Assembly (NCBI GenBank): GCA_030524485.1
Contig: JAUNGR010000017.1
Span: forward strand, 1 to 32,428
Length of the DNA: 32,428 bases
Source of the DNA: a bacterium
GTDB lineage: Bacteria > Bacillota > Clostridia > Lachnospirales > Lachnospiraceae
Reading direction: 5' to 3'
Below, piece by piece: positions 7,537 to 19,060 of the stretch. Below the pieces are notes generated by a model that saw nothing but the letters and a program-made list of their open reading frames with translations, was not told the origin of the DNA and ran no database searches. The translations under genes and the position numbers were made by a program. The first letter of the stretch is position 1. Each line of letters starts with the position of its first letter.

Positions 7537-9363
7537 ATGCGAATACAAACAAATGGAATCAAGATGAAGCTGATGTTAGTCACCATCCTGCTGTCTCTCG
7601 GTATGACCTGTATGCTGCTTTTGTTCTTTTGGAACAATACAAAGAGGGCGGAGAGGGAGAGAAGTCTGGAGGAGAGTTACAATCGCCTCTCGGTTGCTGC
7701 CATCAATTTGGAGAAGGATATTACGCAAATCTGGAATTTTCTCAATTCTTTTTCCAGCAATGCCCAAGTGGATCGTTATTTATCTATGAGTCAGAGCAAG
7801 ATGGATAGTAGACTTTGGTATGGAGAGGGTGTGAGAAGTGAGGCCGGAAGCTTGATGACCAAGACTTACGATGAGATTAACCGTATGATGATTCAGTATG
7901 GTCTTGTGGATGTGGTGGCAAAGTGTGTGCTTACCTCCCGCAGTCATGACGGTGAGTTGATTTTGGGAGGTGTGAACGGACACCCCAGCGATGTCCAAAG
8001 GTTGCTTTCCATGTTTGAGGAGGGGGAGGACGAGCGTTATGCTGGAATTGTGGAGGCCGATTTCTATTATGGATACCAGAAAGATTTGCACTATGTGCTG
8101 CCCCTCCATGCTCCTGTCTATGCTTACAATGGCACAGAGAAGATAGGAGATGTCTATGTGGCCTTAAATGCAGAGTGGATGGAGCAGCAGTTTGGACTTT
8201 ATACGAAGGAGGATGCTATCTTACTTTCTGTGAACGATAAGGTATATGCCTATCAGGAGGGAAGCTTCCTAGAGCAGCCTGCCTCCCTTCTTGCTCTCTT
8301 GGAGATGGCACAGACGGTGGGAGAAGAAACGGTGCGTTCGGTGTCTTGGGAGGGAGAGCAGTATGTTGTGGTTCGTGGGAACAGTGCCCTCTTTTCCTTT
8401 GCACAAAAGATTCCCCCCTATACTTTAAATTGGGGAAAGATGCAGATAGGCTCAGAGCTGTTTGCCTGCCTTGGAGCCATGCTTGTGATGATGGGCATTC
8501 TGTATGCCTTTTTGAACTATATGATCAAGCGGCCAGTCACAAAGATTTGCTCACAGTTTCAGCAAATTGCACAGGGAAATTTTTCTGGTTTGGAAAAGTT
8601 GGAGAGCAACGATGAATTCCAGCTGATTTCCGAGGAAATGATTCGTATGGCAGGAGAGTTGAAACAGTTGATGGAAAAGACCGTGGAGGATGAGAAGGTA
8701 AAGCAGAATTATCAGTTCCAGATGCTGCAATATCAGATTAATCCGCATTTCATGTATAACACTCTGAATTCGATTCGCTGGATGGGAGAAATCAACGGCA
8801 TTCCAGGAATCGTGGATATGACCACATCCTTTGCCAAACTTTTGCGAAAGACCTTCCAAAATCACTCGGATTTTGTTACTCTTAAGGAGGAGCTGGACTT
8901 TATTGAAGAGTACAGCAAACTTCAGGCTTACCGCTACGGCAATGCTTTTGAGATGAAGTATGAGGTGGAGGAAAGCCTGTATCCAACGAAAGTCATTAAG
9001 TTTACGCTGGAACCTTTGGTGGAGAATGCGGTCTTTCATGGCGTGGAGGCATCCCACAGTAAGTGTCTGATACGAATTGGAGCCAGACGGGAGGGCGAGG
9101 ATTTGCTCCTGTTTGTCTGGGACAACGGAGTGGGGATTGCGGAAGAAAATCTCAAGAAGTTGAATGCGTTTCAGGCGGGAAAGAAGGATCGGATTTCTGG
9201 AATTGGAATTTCCAATGTGCATGAGAGAATTCAAATGGAATATGGAAGGGATTATGGGGTGCACATTGACAGTAAGGTGGGTGAGTATACCTGTGTTACC
9301 ATAAGACAGCCTTTTCTCTTGCTGAAGGGAGGAGAAGCAGCGGAATTGAGAACGGAAAAGTGA
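7537..9363 (+). CDS. Membrane sensor histidine kinase, YesM family
   Basis: Sensor kinase of 608 residues. One transmembrane segment lies near residues 11-30 (LMLVTILLSLGMTCMLLLFF), then a large extracellular sensing region to about 303, then a second segment (GAMLVMMGILYAFLNYM, about 313-330) followed by a HAMP-like linker. The His_kinase domain has its phospho-acceptor His404 in QINPHFMYNTLNSIRWMG. The ATPase core shows LVENAVFHG (N box), DNGVGI (G1) and GIGISNVHERI (G2). This layout is that of YesM/LytS-type kinases that usually control sugar uptake. AGGAGG precedes the ATG, and a good promoter lies upstream. The partner regulator starts 54 bp downstream. The likely signal is an extracellular oligosaccharide or the loaded binding protein. 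Confidence 0.95.
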   Translation: MRIQTNGIKMKLMLVTILLSLGMTCMLLLFFWNNTKRAERERSLEESYNRLSVAAINLEKDITQIWNFLNSFSSNAQVDRYLSMSQSKMDSRLWYGEGVRSEAGSLMTKTYDEINRMMIQYGLVDVVAKCVLTSRSHDGELILGGVNGHPSDVQRLLSMFEEGEDERYAGIVEADFYYGYQKDLHYVLPLHAPVYAYNGTEKIGDVYVALNAEWMEQQFGLYTKEDAILLSVNDKVYAYQEGSFLEQPASLLALLEMAQTVGEETVRSVSWEGEQYVVVRGNSALFSFAQKIPPYTLNWGKMQIGSELFACLGAMLVMMGILYAFLNYMIKRPVTKICSQFQQIAQGNFSGLEKLESNDEFQLISEEMIRMAGELKQLMEKTVEDEKVKQNYQFQMLQYQINPHFMYNTLNSIRWMGEINGIPGIVDMTTSFAKLLRKTFQNHSDFVTLKEELDFIEEYSKLQAYRYGNAFEMKYEVEESLYPTKVIKFTLEPLVENAVFHGVEASHSKCLIRIGARREGEDLLLFVWDNGVGIAEENLKKLNAFQAGKKDRISGIGISNVHERIQMEYGRDYGVHIDSKVGEYTCVTIRQPFLLLKGGEAAELRTEK

Positions 9364-9417
9364 CATTCGGGACAGAGTGGGCACGACAGGGCTGTATACG
9401 GAGAGGCAGGATGGGAA

Positions 9418-11025
9418 ATGTATAAGATATTGATTGTGGACGATGAGTCTTTGGCAAGAATCGGACTTCAGACGATGTTAGTGAGTTTATATGGAGAGCA
9501 GATTGAGATTACAGGAGCTGCACAGGATGGGAAGGAAGCGGCGGAGATGATGGCACAGGTGATGCCGGATGTGGTGATTTCGGATATTAAGATGCCAGTG
9601 ATGACGGGATTGGAGCTGGCAAAGCTGGTGGAGGAGACCTATGAGGAGAAACCCCTGTTTATTTTTTTGACCAGCTATGAGGACTTTCACTACGCAAGGG
9701 AAGCACTGCAGTATCGAGCCTTTGATTATCTCATAAAGATGGAATTTAACCGAGAGCTTTTGAAGAAGGTATTGGATCGTGCTTTTGAGGAGTGCGAACA
9801 AAAGAAAAGACTTAGAATGTTGTGCAATCCGGAGAGCATTCCGGAGATGTCAAATGTGTTTATCAGTCGTTTTTATTATTCTCTGCTGAACGGACGTTAT
9901 GCTTCTGAGGAGCAGATTTTGGAGGCCGCAGCTACCTGTGAGCAGGAGATTTGTGCCCAGCGCTATGTGACGATGGCGATGCGGATTTGCTATGGAGATT
10001 CTGCACGGGCGGAGAGAAGGGATTCCTACAATCTCTATTTGAGTATTTTAAATTCGGTGAAGATGGTACTGCAGATGTACTATCCCTCCTATGTGGTGGC
10101 CTATAACCATGAGACTTTGGGCTGTATTCTCATGTTTGCGGAGAAGGAAGGAGACGGCGAGCGTTTGGAGCAGGCGGGGCGGGAGGCTGTCCTTTTGTGT
10201 CGGCAATATTTCAATGTGCGGCTTCAGATTGGCATTGGCAGGGAAGTTTTTTCTCTGTGTGATATCACAGGAAGTTTTCAGTCAGCTCAGCTGACACTGG
10301 AACACGCGAGGGAGGAGAATCGGGATGTCCTAAGCTATCATGCATGTTTGGGAACCTTGGAGAGCAGGCACAATCAGCAGGAGGTGGATATGGCAAAAAC
10401 CGAACGCAGGCTTGTGGAGGCCTTGGAGCACTGCGATGCAGAAGCGTTTGAGCATATTTTGGATGAGATGTATGAGCTGTTAAAGATGCAGAGAATGGAG
10501 ACTGCCATCGGTCACATATCCAGCCTGATTCATTTGGTCATGAACTGTCTGGAAGGGGGAGAGAGGGTTTTGACGGAGGCCTTCTCCAGCCAAAATATGA
10601 ATTATCGGTTTTTGTATTCCATTCGCCAGCAGGAAGATTTGCTGCATTATTTGCAGACCGTCAGAAATTGCATTTCTGAGAAATTAAAAAGCTTATCCAA
10701 CAATCCCAAATATCGCTTGGTGCAGGAGGCGAAGACCTACATTCAGGAACATATTTATGAAAGAGTGAGCCTAGCGGAGGTGGCGGGTGCCATCGGCATC
10801 AGCCAGAATTATCTTTCCTCCCTGTTTCGTCTCTATAATGGAAGTAACTTTTCGGAATATGTGGCGGAGTCGAAGATTCAGTTGGCGAAGGAGATGTTAG
10901 CAAAGGGCAATATGAAGATCTATCAAATCAGCGAGAAATTGGGTTTTGACAATCAGCAGTACTTCAGTAAGGTGTACAAGAAATATACGGGTTATTCTCC
11001 ATCAGAGAAGATTATCAGTTCCTAA
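9418..11025 (+). CDS. AraC-type response regulator, YesN family
   Basis: Cytoplasmic transcription factor of 535 residues. The receiver domain (about 1-125) has acidic residues D8 and D9 in IVDDES, phospho-acceptor D56 in VVISDIKMP, a switch Thr in IFLTSYED, and the conserved Lys in FDYLIKM. A long middle region (about 130-430) without a recognised motif is typical of YesN proteins. The C-terminal AraC/XylS domain (about 437-533) has two helix-turn-helix units: VSLAEVAGAIGISQNYLSSL, and the second containing KIYQISEKLGFDNQQYFSKV, ending TGYSPSEK. The start is the ATG at 9418; an earlier ATG at 9411 is out of frame and stops at once. It probably activates the flanking transporter and glycosidase genes. 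Confidence 0.95.
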   Translation: MYKILIVDDESLARIGLQTMLVSLYGEQIEITGAAQDGKEAAEMMAQVMPDVVISDIKMPVMTGLELAKLVEETYEEKPLFIFLTSYEDFHYAREALQYRAFDYLIKMEFNRELLKKVLDRAFEECEQKKRLRMLCNPESIPEMSNVFISRFYYSLLNGRYASEEQILEAAATCEQEICAQRYVTMAMRICYGDSARAERRDSYNLYLSILNSVKMVLQMYYPSYVVAYNHETLGCILMFAEKEGDGERLEQAGREAVLLCRQYFNVRLQIGIGREVFSLCDITGSFQSAQLTLEHAREENRDVLSYHACLGTLESRHNQQEVDMAKTERRLVEALEHCDAEAFEHILDEMYELLKMQRMETAIGHISSLIHLVMNCLEGGERVLTEAFSSQNMNYRFLYSIRQQEDLLHYLQTVRNCISEKLKSLSNNPKYRLVQEAKTYIQEHIYERVSLAEVAGAIGISQNYLSSLFRLYNGSNFSEYVAESKIQLAKEMLAKGNMKIYQISEKLGFDNQQYFSKVYKKYTGYSPSEKIISS

Positions 11026-11126
11026 TGAGCCAGCCTCTCCGCTTGTTTGGGTCTTGCGGTGAGGAAAATTGGTGAAATTGTATATAAAAAACAAGAAAAA
11101 GTGCATAGAAAAAAAGAACAAAAAGG

Positions 11127-11140
11127 GGTATATTGATACC
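11127..11140. promoter_or_regulatory. Small inverted repeat ahead of the glycosidase block (possible operator)
   Basis: GGTAT-ATTG-ATACC is a perfect 5-bp inverted repeat, 17 nt before the GH2 start. A related pair, GATACCA (12847-12853) and TGGTATC (12875-12881), lies in the next gap, before the DUF2264 gene. No clear promoter hexamers were seen in 11026-11157. The site could be a regulator binding site or chance. Confidence 0.25.
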
Positions 11141-11157
11141 GAGAAGGAGGCAGACAG

Positions 11158-12837
11158 ATGATACGTACATTTAGACAGCACAAGGTGAGAAAGCAGGAAG
11201 AGTTGAGTCAAAAGCTTTGGCAATTTGCGCCTTTGCAGGGGGAACATGCTGGAAAAGAACGGCAGGTTTTTGTTCCTGGCTGCTGGGAGAATCTTCCAGA
11301 GTTTGTGTCGTATCGGGGAGAAGGACGCTATTCTACGACCTTCAGCGCCGGAGGCAATGTGAGATTGGAGATGAAGGGAGTCAGCCACACGGCAAAGGTA
11401 TTTGTGGATGGTGAGCTGGTGGCCTCTCACTACAATGCATATACGGCTTTTACAGTGTTGCAAAAATTAGAAGCCGGAGAGCATCGGCTGGAGATAGTAG
11501 CAGACAACCGCTTTGGTGAGGCTTCTGCACTGCATGTGCCAAATGACTACATGTCTTATGGTGGTGTGACTCGTCCGGTGGTTCTGGAGGAAGTACCCAA
11601 TGTTTACATCAAACAGGTGCATGTGACTCCCAAGAAGGAGGAGGCACTCTGGAAGGCAGAGGTGGAAATTCTTGTTGCAAACTGTGGCGAACAGGAGGAG
11701 ACCTTTGTTTTAAAGAGCCGTCTGGCTGGCAAGGAAGTAGGATGGGATGAGGTAACGCTGGAAGCTGGAAAAGAGAGCAAATTCTGCCAGACCCTTTGGT
11801 ACGAGGAGGGAGAGGTAGACGAGTGGATGGTCAATGACCCGCATTTATATGAAATAGAAAGCGTTCTTTTTGTGAATGGCGAGCTGGTGGACGATTTGAT
11901 TGACCGCATGGGCTTCCGTGAGGTGAGCGTTGCAGATGGAAAGATTTTGTTAAATCAGAAAGCGATTCGCATCAAGGGCTTCTGCCGCCATGAGGATCAC
12001 CCACAGTTTGGCTGTGCTCTGCCCTATGCAGCGATTGTGGCAGATTTGCAGCTGATTCGGGATTTGGGAGGCAATTCCATCCGAACATCCCACTACCCTA
12101 ACGATGAGATTTTCTTGGATTTGTGCGATGAAATGGGACTTTTGGTGTGGGAGGAGAATCACGCAAGAGGACTCTCCGAAGAGCAGATGCGCAATCCCAA
12201 TTTCGAGAGACAGGCGGAGGAGGTCATTCAGGAGATGATACCTCTGCATTACAATCACCCCTGTATTTATATCTGGGGCATTTTGAATGAGTGTGCAAGT
12301 GAGACAGAGTACGGAAAAGAGTGTTATGAGAAGCAGTATGCAAAGATTTTGAGTCTGGATACTTCAAGACCTCGCTCTTCGGCAAGCTGCAAATTTAAGA
12401 CGGATTTGTGCTTTGGCTATCCGGAAGTGGTCTCCTACAATATCTATCCGCAGTGGTATCATGACGCACCGGTGGATGAGTACCTGAGCGATCTATATCG
12501 TTGGGTGCAGGAGGAGACGGAGGGAGCTGGAAAGCCCTTCTTGATCACAGAAATTGGAGCCGGTGCCATCTATGGCTATCGCAATCCAAACCACGATAAG
12601 TGGACAGAGGAGTATCAGGCGGAGACTTTGGAAAAGCAGATTCAGGCAGTGATGCAGCAGAAGGGTTGCCAAGGTATGTACATTTGGCAGTTCTGTGATG
12701 TGCGCATCAGCCGAGAGTGGTTCTCCACAAGACCACGAACCATGAACAATAAGGGGATTGTGGACGAGTACAGAAGACCGAAGTTGGTCTATGAGACGGT
12801 GAAGAGATTGTATTCGGCACTTCCGGACTTTCTATAA
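11158..12837 (+). CDS. Glycoside hydrolase family 2, beta-glucuronidase/galacturonidase-like
   Basis: Retaining exo-glycosidase of 559 residues without a signal peptide, so intracellular. The order is the GH2 sugar-binding domain (to about 145, ending VPNDYMSYGGVTRPV), an immunoglobulin-like domain (about 150-255), and the TIM barrel. The catalytic acid/base is Glu378 in WGILNECAS and the nucleophile is Glu465 in LITEIGAG. Near the C-terminus, MNNKGIVDEYRRPK aligns with E. coli GusA GNKKGIFTRDRKPK. The N-x-K pair (Asn530, Lys532) that contacts the uronate carboxylate in glucuronidases is therefore present. AAGGAGG precedes the start. Next to GH88 and DUF2264 genes, it should act on uronic-acid oligosaccharides. 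Beta-galacturonidases share the N-x-K pair, so the exact sugar is open. It is shorter than GusA (603 residues). Confidence 0.9.
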   Translation: MIRTFRQHKVRKQEELSQKLWQFAPLQGEHAGKERQVFVPGCWENLPEFVSYRGEGRYSTTFSAGGNVRLEMKGVSHTAKVFVDGELVASHYNAYTAFTVLQKLEAGEHRLEIVADNRFGEASALHVPNDYMSYGGVTRPVVLEEVPNVYIKQVHVTPKKEEALWKAEVEILVANCGEQEETFVLKSRLAGKEVGWDEVTLEAGKESKFCQTLWYEEGEVDEWMVNDPHLYEIESVLFVNGELVDDLIDRMGFREVSVADGKILLNQKAIRIKGFCRHEDHPQFGCALPYAAIVADLQLIRDLGGNSIRTSHYPNDEIFLDLCDEMGLLVWEENHARGLSEEQMRNPNFERQAEEVIQEMIPLHYNHPCIYIWGILNECASETEYGKECYEKQYAKILSLDTSRPRSSASCKFKTDLCFGYPEVVSYNIYPQWYHDAPVDEYLSDLYRWVQEETEGAGKPFLITEIGAGAIYGYRNPNHDKWTEEYQAETLEKQIQAVMQQKGCQGMYIWQFCDVRISREWFSTRPRTMNNKGIVDEYRRPKLVYETVKRLYSALPDFL

Positions 12838-12906
12838 ATTAAGAGGGATACCAAGTTCAAAAATTCCTTTGACGTGGTATCGTCAGCATAAAGGAGGATG
12901 AGTAAG

Positions 12907-14052
12907 ATGAGTAACGGTGAACAGAGAAAGATATGGCTGGAAGCAATGGATAAGATTGCAGCACCAGTGCTCTCCCATTTGGCAGAGGGAAGCTTAAAGA
13001 GCAGCCTTCCATTGGAGTTCCATAGCGAGAGAAAGAATTTTGCACCTTTGGAGGCCTTTGGAAGAACCGCTTTGGGAGTGGCACCATGGTTGGAGGTTGA
13101 GAACCTGAGCGGCGAGGAGGCCGAGCTGCAGAAAAAATACAGAGAGCAGATGCTGCGTTGTCTGGATATGGCAACTGACCCGAATTCTCCAGACTACATG
13201 GATTTTGCGGATACTGGAGAACAGCCTCTGGTGGATACAGCCTTTTTGTGCCATGCGATTGTACGGGCTCCCAAGCAGATGGGACAAAAGATGGATGAGA
13301 GAGTGAAGGCGAACCTGATTGCGGCCTTAAAGAAGACCAGAAGGGTACATCCGCATGGCAGCAACTGGTTGTTCTTCACGGCGATGGTGGAGACGGCTCT
13401 CTATCTTCTGGGAGACCCAGAGTGGGATAAGATGCGAATTGACTACGCTTCCTATCTGTTTGATGTATGGTATAAGGGAGATGGCGTGTACGGAGATGGC
13501 GAGCACTTCCATTGGGATTATTATAATAGCTTTGTGATTCAGCCCATGTATGTGGACATCTGCAGAACCTTAGCCCCAATCTGTCCAGACTACGCAAAGA
13601 GACTGCCGGAAGCCGAGAAGAGAATGGCTCGTTATGCTTCGGTTTTGGAGCGTATGATAGCTTCGGATGGCAGTTATCCCATTGTGGGACGTTCGATTGC
13701 CTACCGTTTTGGTGCCTTTCATGCTCTGGCACAGGTTGCCTTGCAGCATAAACTGGAGGAACATCTGACTCCAGCTGGAGTGCGTTGTGCCCTTACAGCG
13801 GTGATTCAGAAGGTGATGCAGGCAGAAGGCATGTTTGATGAGAACGGTTGGCTACGTCCAGGAGTCTATGGTTATCAGCCAGAGTTGGCAGAGACATATA
13901 TTAATATTGGCAGCTTGTACCTGTGCAGTGCCGTTTTTCTGCCTCTGGGACTGCAGCCGGACGATGCTTTTTGGGCAGATGCCGATGCCTCTTGGAGTGC
14001 AAAGACAGTCTGGGAGGGCGGTCATATCACAATAGACCATGCCATTGACTGA
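12907..14052 (+). CDS. DUF2264 domain protein, glycan locus
   Basis: Protein of 381 residues matching my recollection of the DUF2264 family, which is found in polysaccharide-degradation loci and is expected to form an alpha-helical barrel; its reaction is not established to my knowledge. Visible features are the N-terminal RKNFAPLEAFGRTALGVAPWLE, HPHGSNWLFFTAMVETALYLLG, the aromatic-rich GDGEHFHWDYYNSFVIQPMY, and SDGSYPIVGRSIAYRFGAFHALAQ. No signal peptide or membrane segment is present. The ATG at 12907 is chosen because AAGGAGG (12891-12897) directly abuts the alternative ATG at 12898, leaving no spacing, whereas 12907 is 9 nt away. It sits between GH2 and GH88 genes with short gaps, so a role in cytoplasmic uronide breakdown is likely. 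Confidence 0.82.
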   Translation: MSNGEQRKIWLEAMDKIAAPVLSHLAEGSLKSSLPLEFHSERKNFAPLEAFGRTALGVAPWLEVENLSGEEAELQKKYREQMLRCLDMATDPNSPDYMDFADTGEQPLVDTAFLCHAIVRAPKQMGQKMDERVKANLIAALKKTRRVHPHGSNWLFFTAMVETALYLLGDPEWDKMRIDYASYLFDVWYKGDGVYGDGEHFHWDYYNSFVIQPMYVDICRTLAPICPDYAKRLPEAEKRMARYASVLERMIASDGSYPIVGRSIAYRFGAFHALAQVALQHKLEEHLTPAGVRCALTAVIQKVMQAEGMFDENGWLRPGVYGYQPELAETYINIGSLYLCSAVFLPLGLQPDDAFWADADASWSAKTVWEGGHITIDHAID

Positions 14053-14114
14053 CGAAGCAGGAGATGTTATTAGAATCAAAATAGGAGAAAGAAGAGAGAG
14101 AAAGGGGAACAGAC

Positions 14115-15278
14115 ATGTTACATTTATGTGAGACGGATAAACTCTGGGTACAGGAGACGATGGGAAAGATTAAGGAAAAAATGGCTTGGGTAAGAGAGAA
14201 ATCCGCCGATAAGATTCCTTATACGACAATCAATGGAGTGCATTCGGATGAGAGCACCGTAGAGAACTCTTCCACCGGAGAGGGTGCAAGTTGGTGGACC
14301 AACGGTTTTTGGGGCGGTATGCTCTGGCAGTTGTACCACGAGACCGGAGAGGAGCGTTATGCAGAAATTGCCAGAAAATCTGAGGTGATTTTGGATTCCT
14401 GTCTGGAGGAGTACTATGGACTGCACCACGATGTCGGTTTTATGTGGCTGCCGACAGCAGTTGCCGATTACAGATTGACGGGAAATGAGGACGGAAAGAG
14501 AAGAGGTCTTCATGCGGCAAATATCTTGGCAGGCAGATTTAATCCGGTCGGAAAATTTATCCGTGCATGGAACGGTGTGTGGGGCAACGGAAAGGATAAT
14601 ACCGGCTGGGCCATCATTGACTGTTTGATGAACATTCCACTGCTGTACTGGGCAAGCAAGGAGACCCAAGACCCACGTTTCCAGCAGATTGCTATGATTC
14701 ATGCGGATACCGTGATGGAGAATTTCATCCGTCCGGACGGTTCCTCCAATCACATTATGGAATTTGACCCTGTGAATGGCGGAGTGGTAACGGCTTATGG
14801 CGGACAGGGCTATGAGCTGGGTTCCTCTTGGACCCGCGGACAGGGCTGGGCTTTGTATGGCTTTATCTTAAGCTACATTCATACTGGAAAGCAGGAATAT
14901 CTGGATACAGCAAAGAGAGTGGCACACTATTTCATCGCAAACATTCCGGAGGATGGCTTGATTCCGGTTGATTTTAGAGCACCGAAGGAGCCGCACTGGG
15001 AGGATTCCACGGCAGCAGCCATTGCAGCCTGCGGTTTGATTGAGATTGCGAAGCATGTAGGAGAGCATGAGGCAGATATGTATTTGAATCCGGCACTGCG
15101 TATGCTGCACGCTTTGAGTGAGCAGCGTTGCGATTGGAGCAAGGATGAGGACAGCATTGTGCAGAAGTGTACAGCAGCTTACCACGATGAGAAGCATGAA
15201 TTTTCTATTATTTACGGAGACTACTTCTTTATTGAGGCAATGATGAAGCTGGAGGGCAGTGATTTCCTGCTCTGGTAA
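14115..15278 (+). CDS. Unsaturated glucuronyl hydrolase, GH88
   Basis: Cytoplasmic enzyme of 387 residues that hydrates the double bond of 4,5-unsaturated uronic acids at the non-reducing end of lyase products, releasing the residue for entry to the keto-deoxy-gluconate route. The (alpha/alpha)6-barrel family is recognised from GASWWTNGFWGGMLWQLY near the start. The two conserved aspartates are present: Asp106 in LHHDVGFMWLP and Asp169 in GWAIIDCLMNIPLLYW. The segment SSWTRGQGWALYGF and the late DYFFIEAMMKLEG are also typical. No signal peptide. The start follows an AAAGGGG stretch. Its substrate exists only if a polysaccharide lyase acts upstream, and no lyase is encoded in the window. GH105 is an alternative, but the overall motifs fit GH88 better. 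Confidence 0.93.
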   Translation: MLHLCETDKLWVQETMGKIKEKMAWVREKSADKIPYTTINGVHSDESTVENSSTGEGASWWTNGFWGGMLWQLYHETGEERYAEIARKSEVILDSCLEEYYGLHHDVGFMWLPTAVADYRLTGNEDGKRRGLHAANILAGRFNPVGKFIRAWNGVWGNGKDNTGWAIIDCLMNIPLLYWASKETQDPRFQQIAMIHADTVMENFIRPDGSSNHIMEFDPVNGGVVTAYGGQGYELGSSWTRGQGWALYGFILSYIHTGKQEYLDTAKRVAHYFIANIPEDGLIPVDFRAPKEPHWEDSTAAAIAACGLIEIAKHVGEHEADMYLNPALRMLHALSEQRCDWSKDEDSIVQKCTAAYHDEKHEFSIIYGDYFFIEAMMKLEGSDFLLW

Positions 15279-15333
15279 TTTGTTTTTTGGGAACGAGATG
15301 ACAGGCATTTTGTGGCGGCAGTGCATATTTTAA

Positions 15334-17987
<2,654 letters not shown>

Positions 17988-18091
17988 GGGGCATCCTTCA
18001 AAAATCTTATTGTTAGAAGTATATGTGGCAGGCAGAAGGAAAATGAACGTTTTGGAGGGAGAAGAAAGCGGTGTTCCAAGTGGAGAAAGTG

Positions 18092-18100
18092 TGGTATAAT
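18092..18100 (+). promoter_or_regulatory. Extended -10 promoter for the YjbR-like/GNAT pair
   Basis: TGGTATAAT is a perfect -10 (18095-18100) with extended TG. The matching -35 position (18072-18077, TGTTCC) is poor, as is usual for extended -10 promoters. It gives a leader of about 55 nt to the ATG at 18160 and is divergent from the carboxypeptidase gene. Confidence 0.6.
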
Positions 18101-18159
18101 TGAAACAAAAAAACATACTTGTATCATTGAAAAACTGGAGAAAGGGGTCTAGGGATACT

Positions 18160-18498
18160 ATGCAGAAACGAGAGGAAGTTTTAGCATATGGATTGACACT
18201 TCCAGATGTCTATATCGATACTCCCTTTCATGACCCAAATTGGGTGTTGCTTCGATATAGAAAAAATAAAAAGGCTTTTGCATGGACTTATGAGAGAAAT
18301 GGTCATATTTGGGTTAACGTGAAAGTCGATCCAGAGTGGAGAGAATTTTGGAGACGAACGTATGCCGCTGTGGTGCCGGCATATCACCAAAATAAGGAGC
18401 ACTGGAACTCCATTATTTTGGATGGAAGCATCCCTAAAAAAGAGATTGAGAGGATGATTGCGGAGAGCTATGACTTGATACGAGGTGGGAGGTGTTAG
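18160..18498 (+). CDS. MmcQ/YjbR family protein
   Basis: Small cytoplasmic protein of 112 residues. It has the family pattern: a short helical start with VLAYGLTLPDVYIDTPF, then a strand-rich core with WVLLRYRKNKKAFAWTYERNG and WVNVKVDPEW, then AYHQNKEHWNSIILDGSIP and a C-terminal helix IERMIAESYDLI. Family members adopt a CyaY-like fold and are often described as possible DNA-binding proteins; the function is not established. The ATG at 18160 is preferred over an upstream ATG at 18100 because it has AGGG/AAAGGGG upstream and matches the family start. The GNAT gene follows after a single base, so the two are probably translationally coupled. Confidence 0.85.
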   Translation: MQKREEVLAYGLTLPDVYIDTPFHDPNWVLLRYRKNKKAFAWTYERNGHIWVNVKVDPEWREFWRRTYAAVVPAYHQNKEHWNSIILDGSIPKKEIERMIAESYDLIRGGRC

Positions 18499-18499
18499 G

Positions 18500-19027
18500 A
18501 TGATTTACTATCGGGATGAGACCATTTGTGTGAGAACCATGCTGGAACCCGACCCTGAGATTTTTAGCAGGGAGGAGATAGCACAGGGGTGGATTCATGC
18601 GACTCCAGAAAAGTGTAGAAGGAGAATTCAACACGAGAAGGAGGGGATGGCAGTGGCTCTGACTGCAGAATATAAGGGGCAGCCCGCTGGCTATGTCAGT
18701 TTGTACTGGCAGCCCAAAACTGGGGCTTTTGCAGGTTGCGGCATTCCTGAGATTGTGGATTTTGCTGTGCTGGCAAAGTATAGAAAACTAGGCGTGGGAA
18801 CGAAGTTAATGGATACGGCGGAGAAAGTGGCTGCAAAGGTCAGCGACAGGGTTTATCTGGGAGTCGGACTGCATAAGGACTATGGAAGTGCACAGAGAAT
18901 GTATGTGAAGAGGGGCTATATTCCGGACGGAAGTGGTGTCTGGTATCGAGATGAGGTTTGCACGCCGTATGCACCTTGTTGCAACGATGACGATTTGGTT
19001 TTGTATCTGTCAAAAGACCTATCTTAG
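18500..19027 (+). CDS. GNAT family N-acetyltransferase
   Basis: Acetyl-CoA-dependent acetyltransferase of 175 residues. The acetyl-CoA pyrophosphate loop is visible as YRKLGVGTKLMDTAEKVA (the R-x-x-G-x-G/A pattern) after the strand EIVDFAVLAK. The later motif is SAQRMYVKRGYIPDG, typical of motif B. The acceptor substrate cannot be read from sequence. The ATG at 18500 has GGAGG 7 nt upstream; a GTG at 18485 lies inside the preceding gene and lacks spacing. It starts one base after the stop codon of the YjbR-like gene. Confidence 0.9.
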   Translation: MIYYRDETICVRTMLEPDPEIFSREEIAQGWIHATPEKCRRRIQHEKEGMAVALTAEYKGQPAGYVSLYWQPKTGAFAGCGIPEIVDFAVLAKYRKLGVGTKLMDTAEKVAAKVSDRVYLGVGLHKDYGSAQRMYVKRGYIPDGSGVWYRDEVCTPYAPCCNDDDLVLYLSKDLS

Positions 19028-19060
19028 AATATTTGATTTTTACGATGGGAGGAAGAGACT

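Noticed and set aside
8551..9384. Long minus-strand open frame opposite the kinase gene (277 codons)
   Set aside because: It lies wholly over the histidine kinase, shows no motif or ribosome site, and its His/Leu-rich composition is that of an antisense shadow.
11034..11064. Hairpin after the response regulator as a terminator
   Set aside because: The arms CCTCTCCGC and GCGGTGAGG carry a central mismatch and no T-run follows, so termination is not supported.
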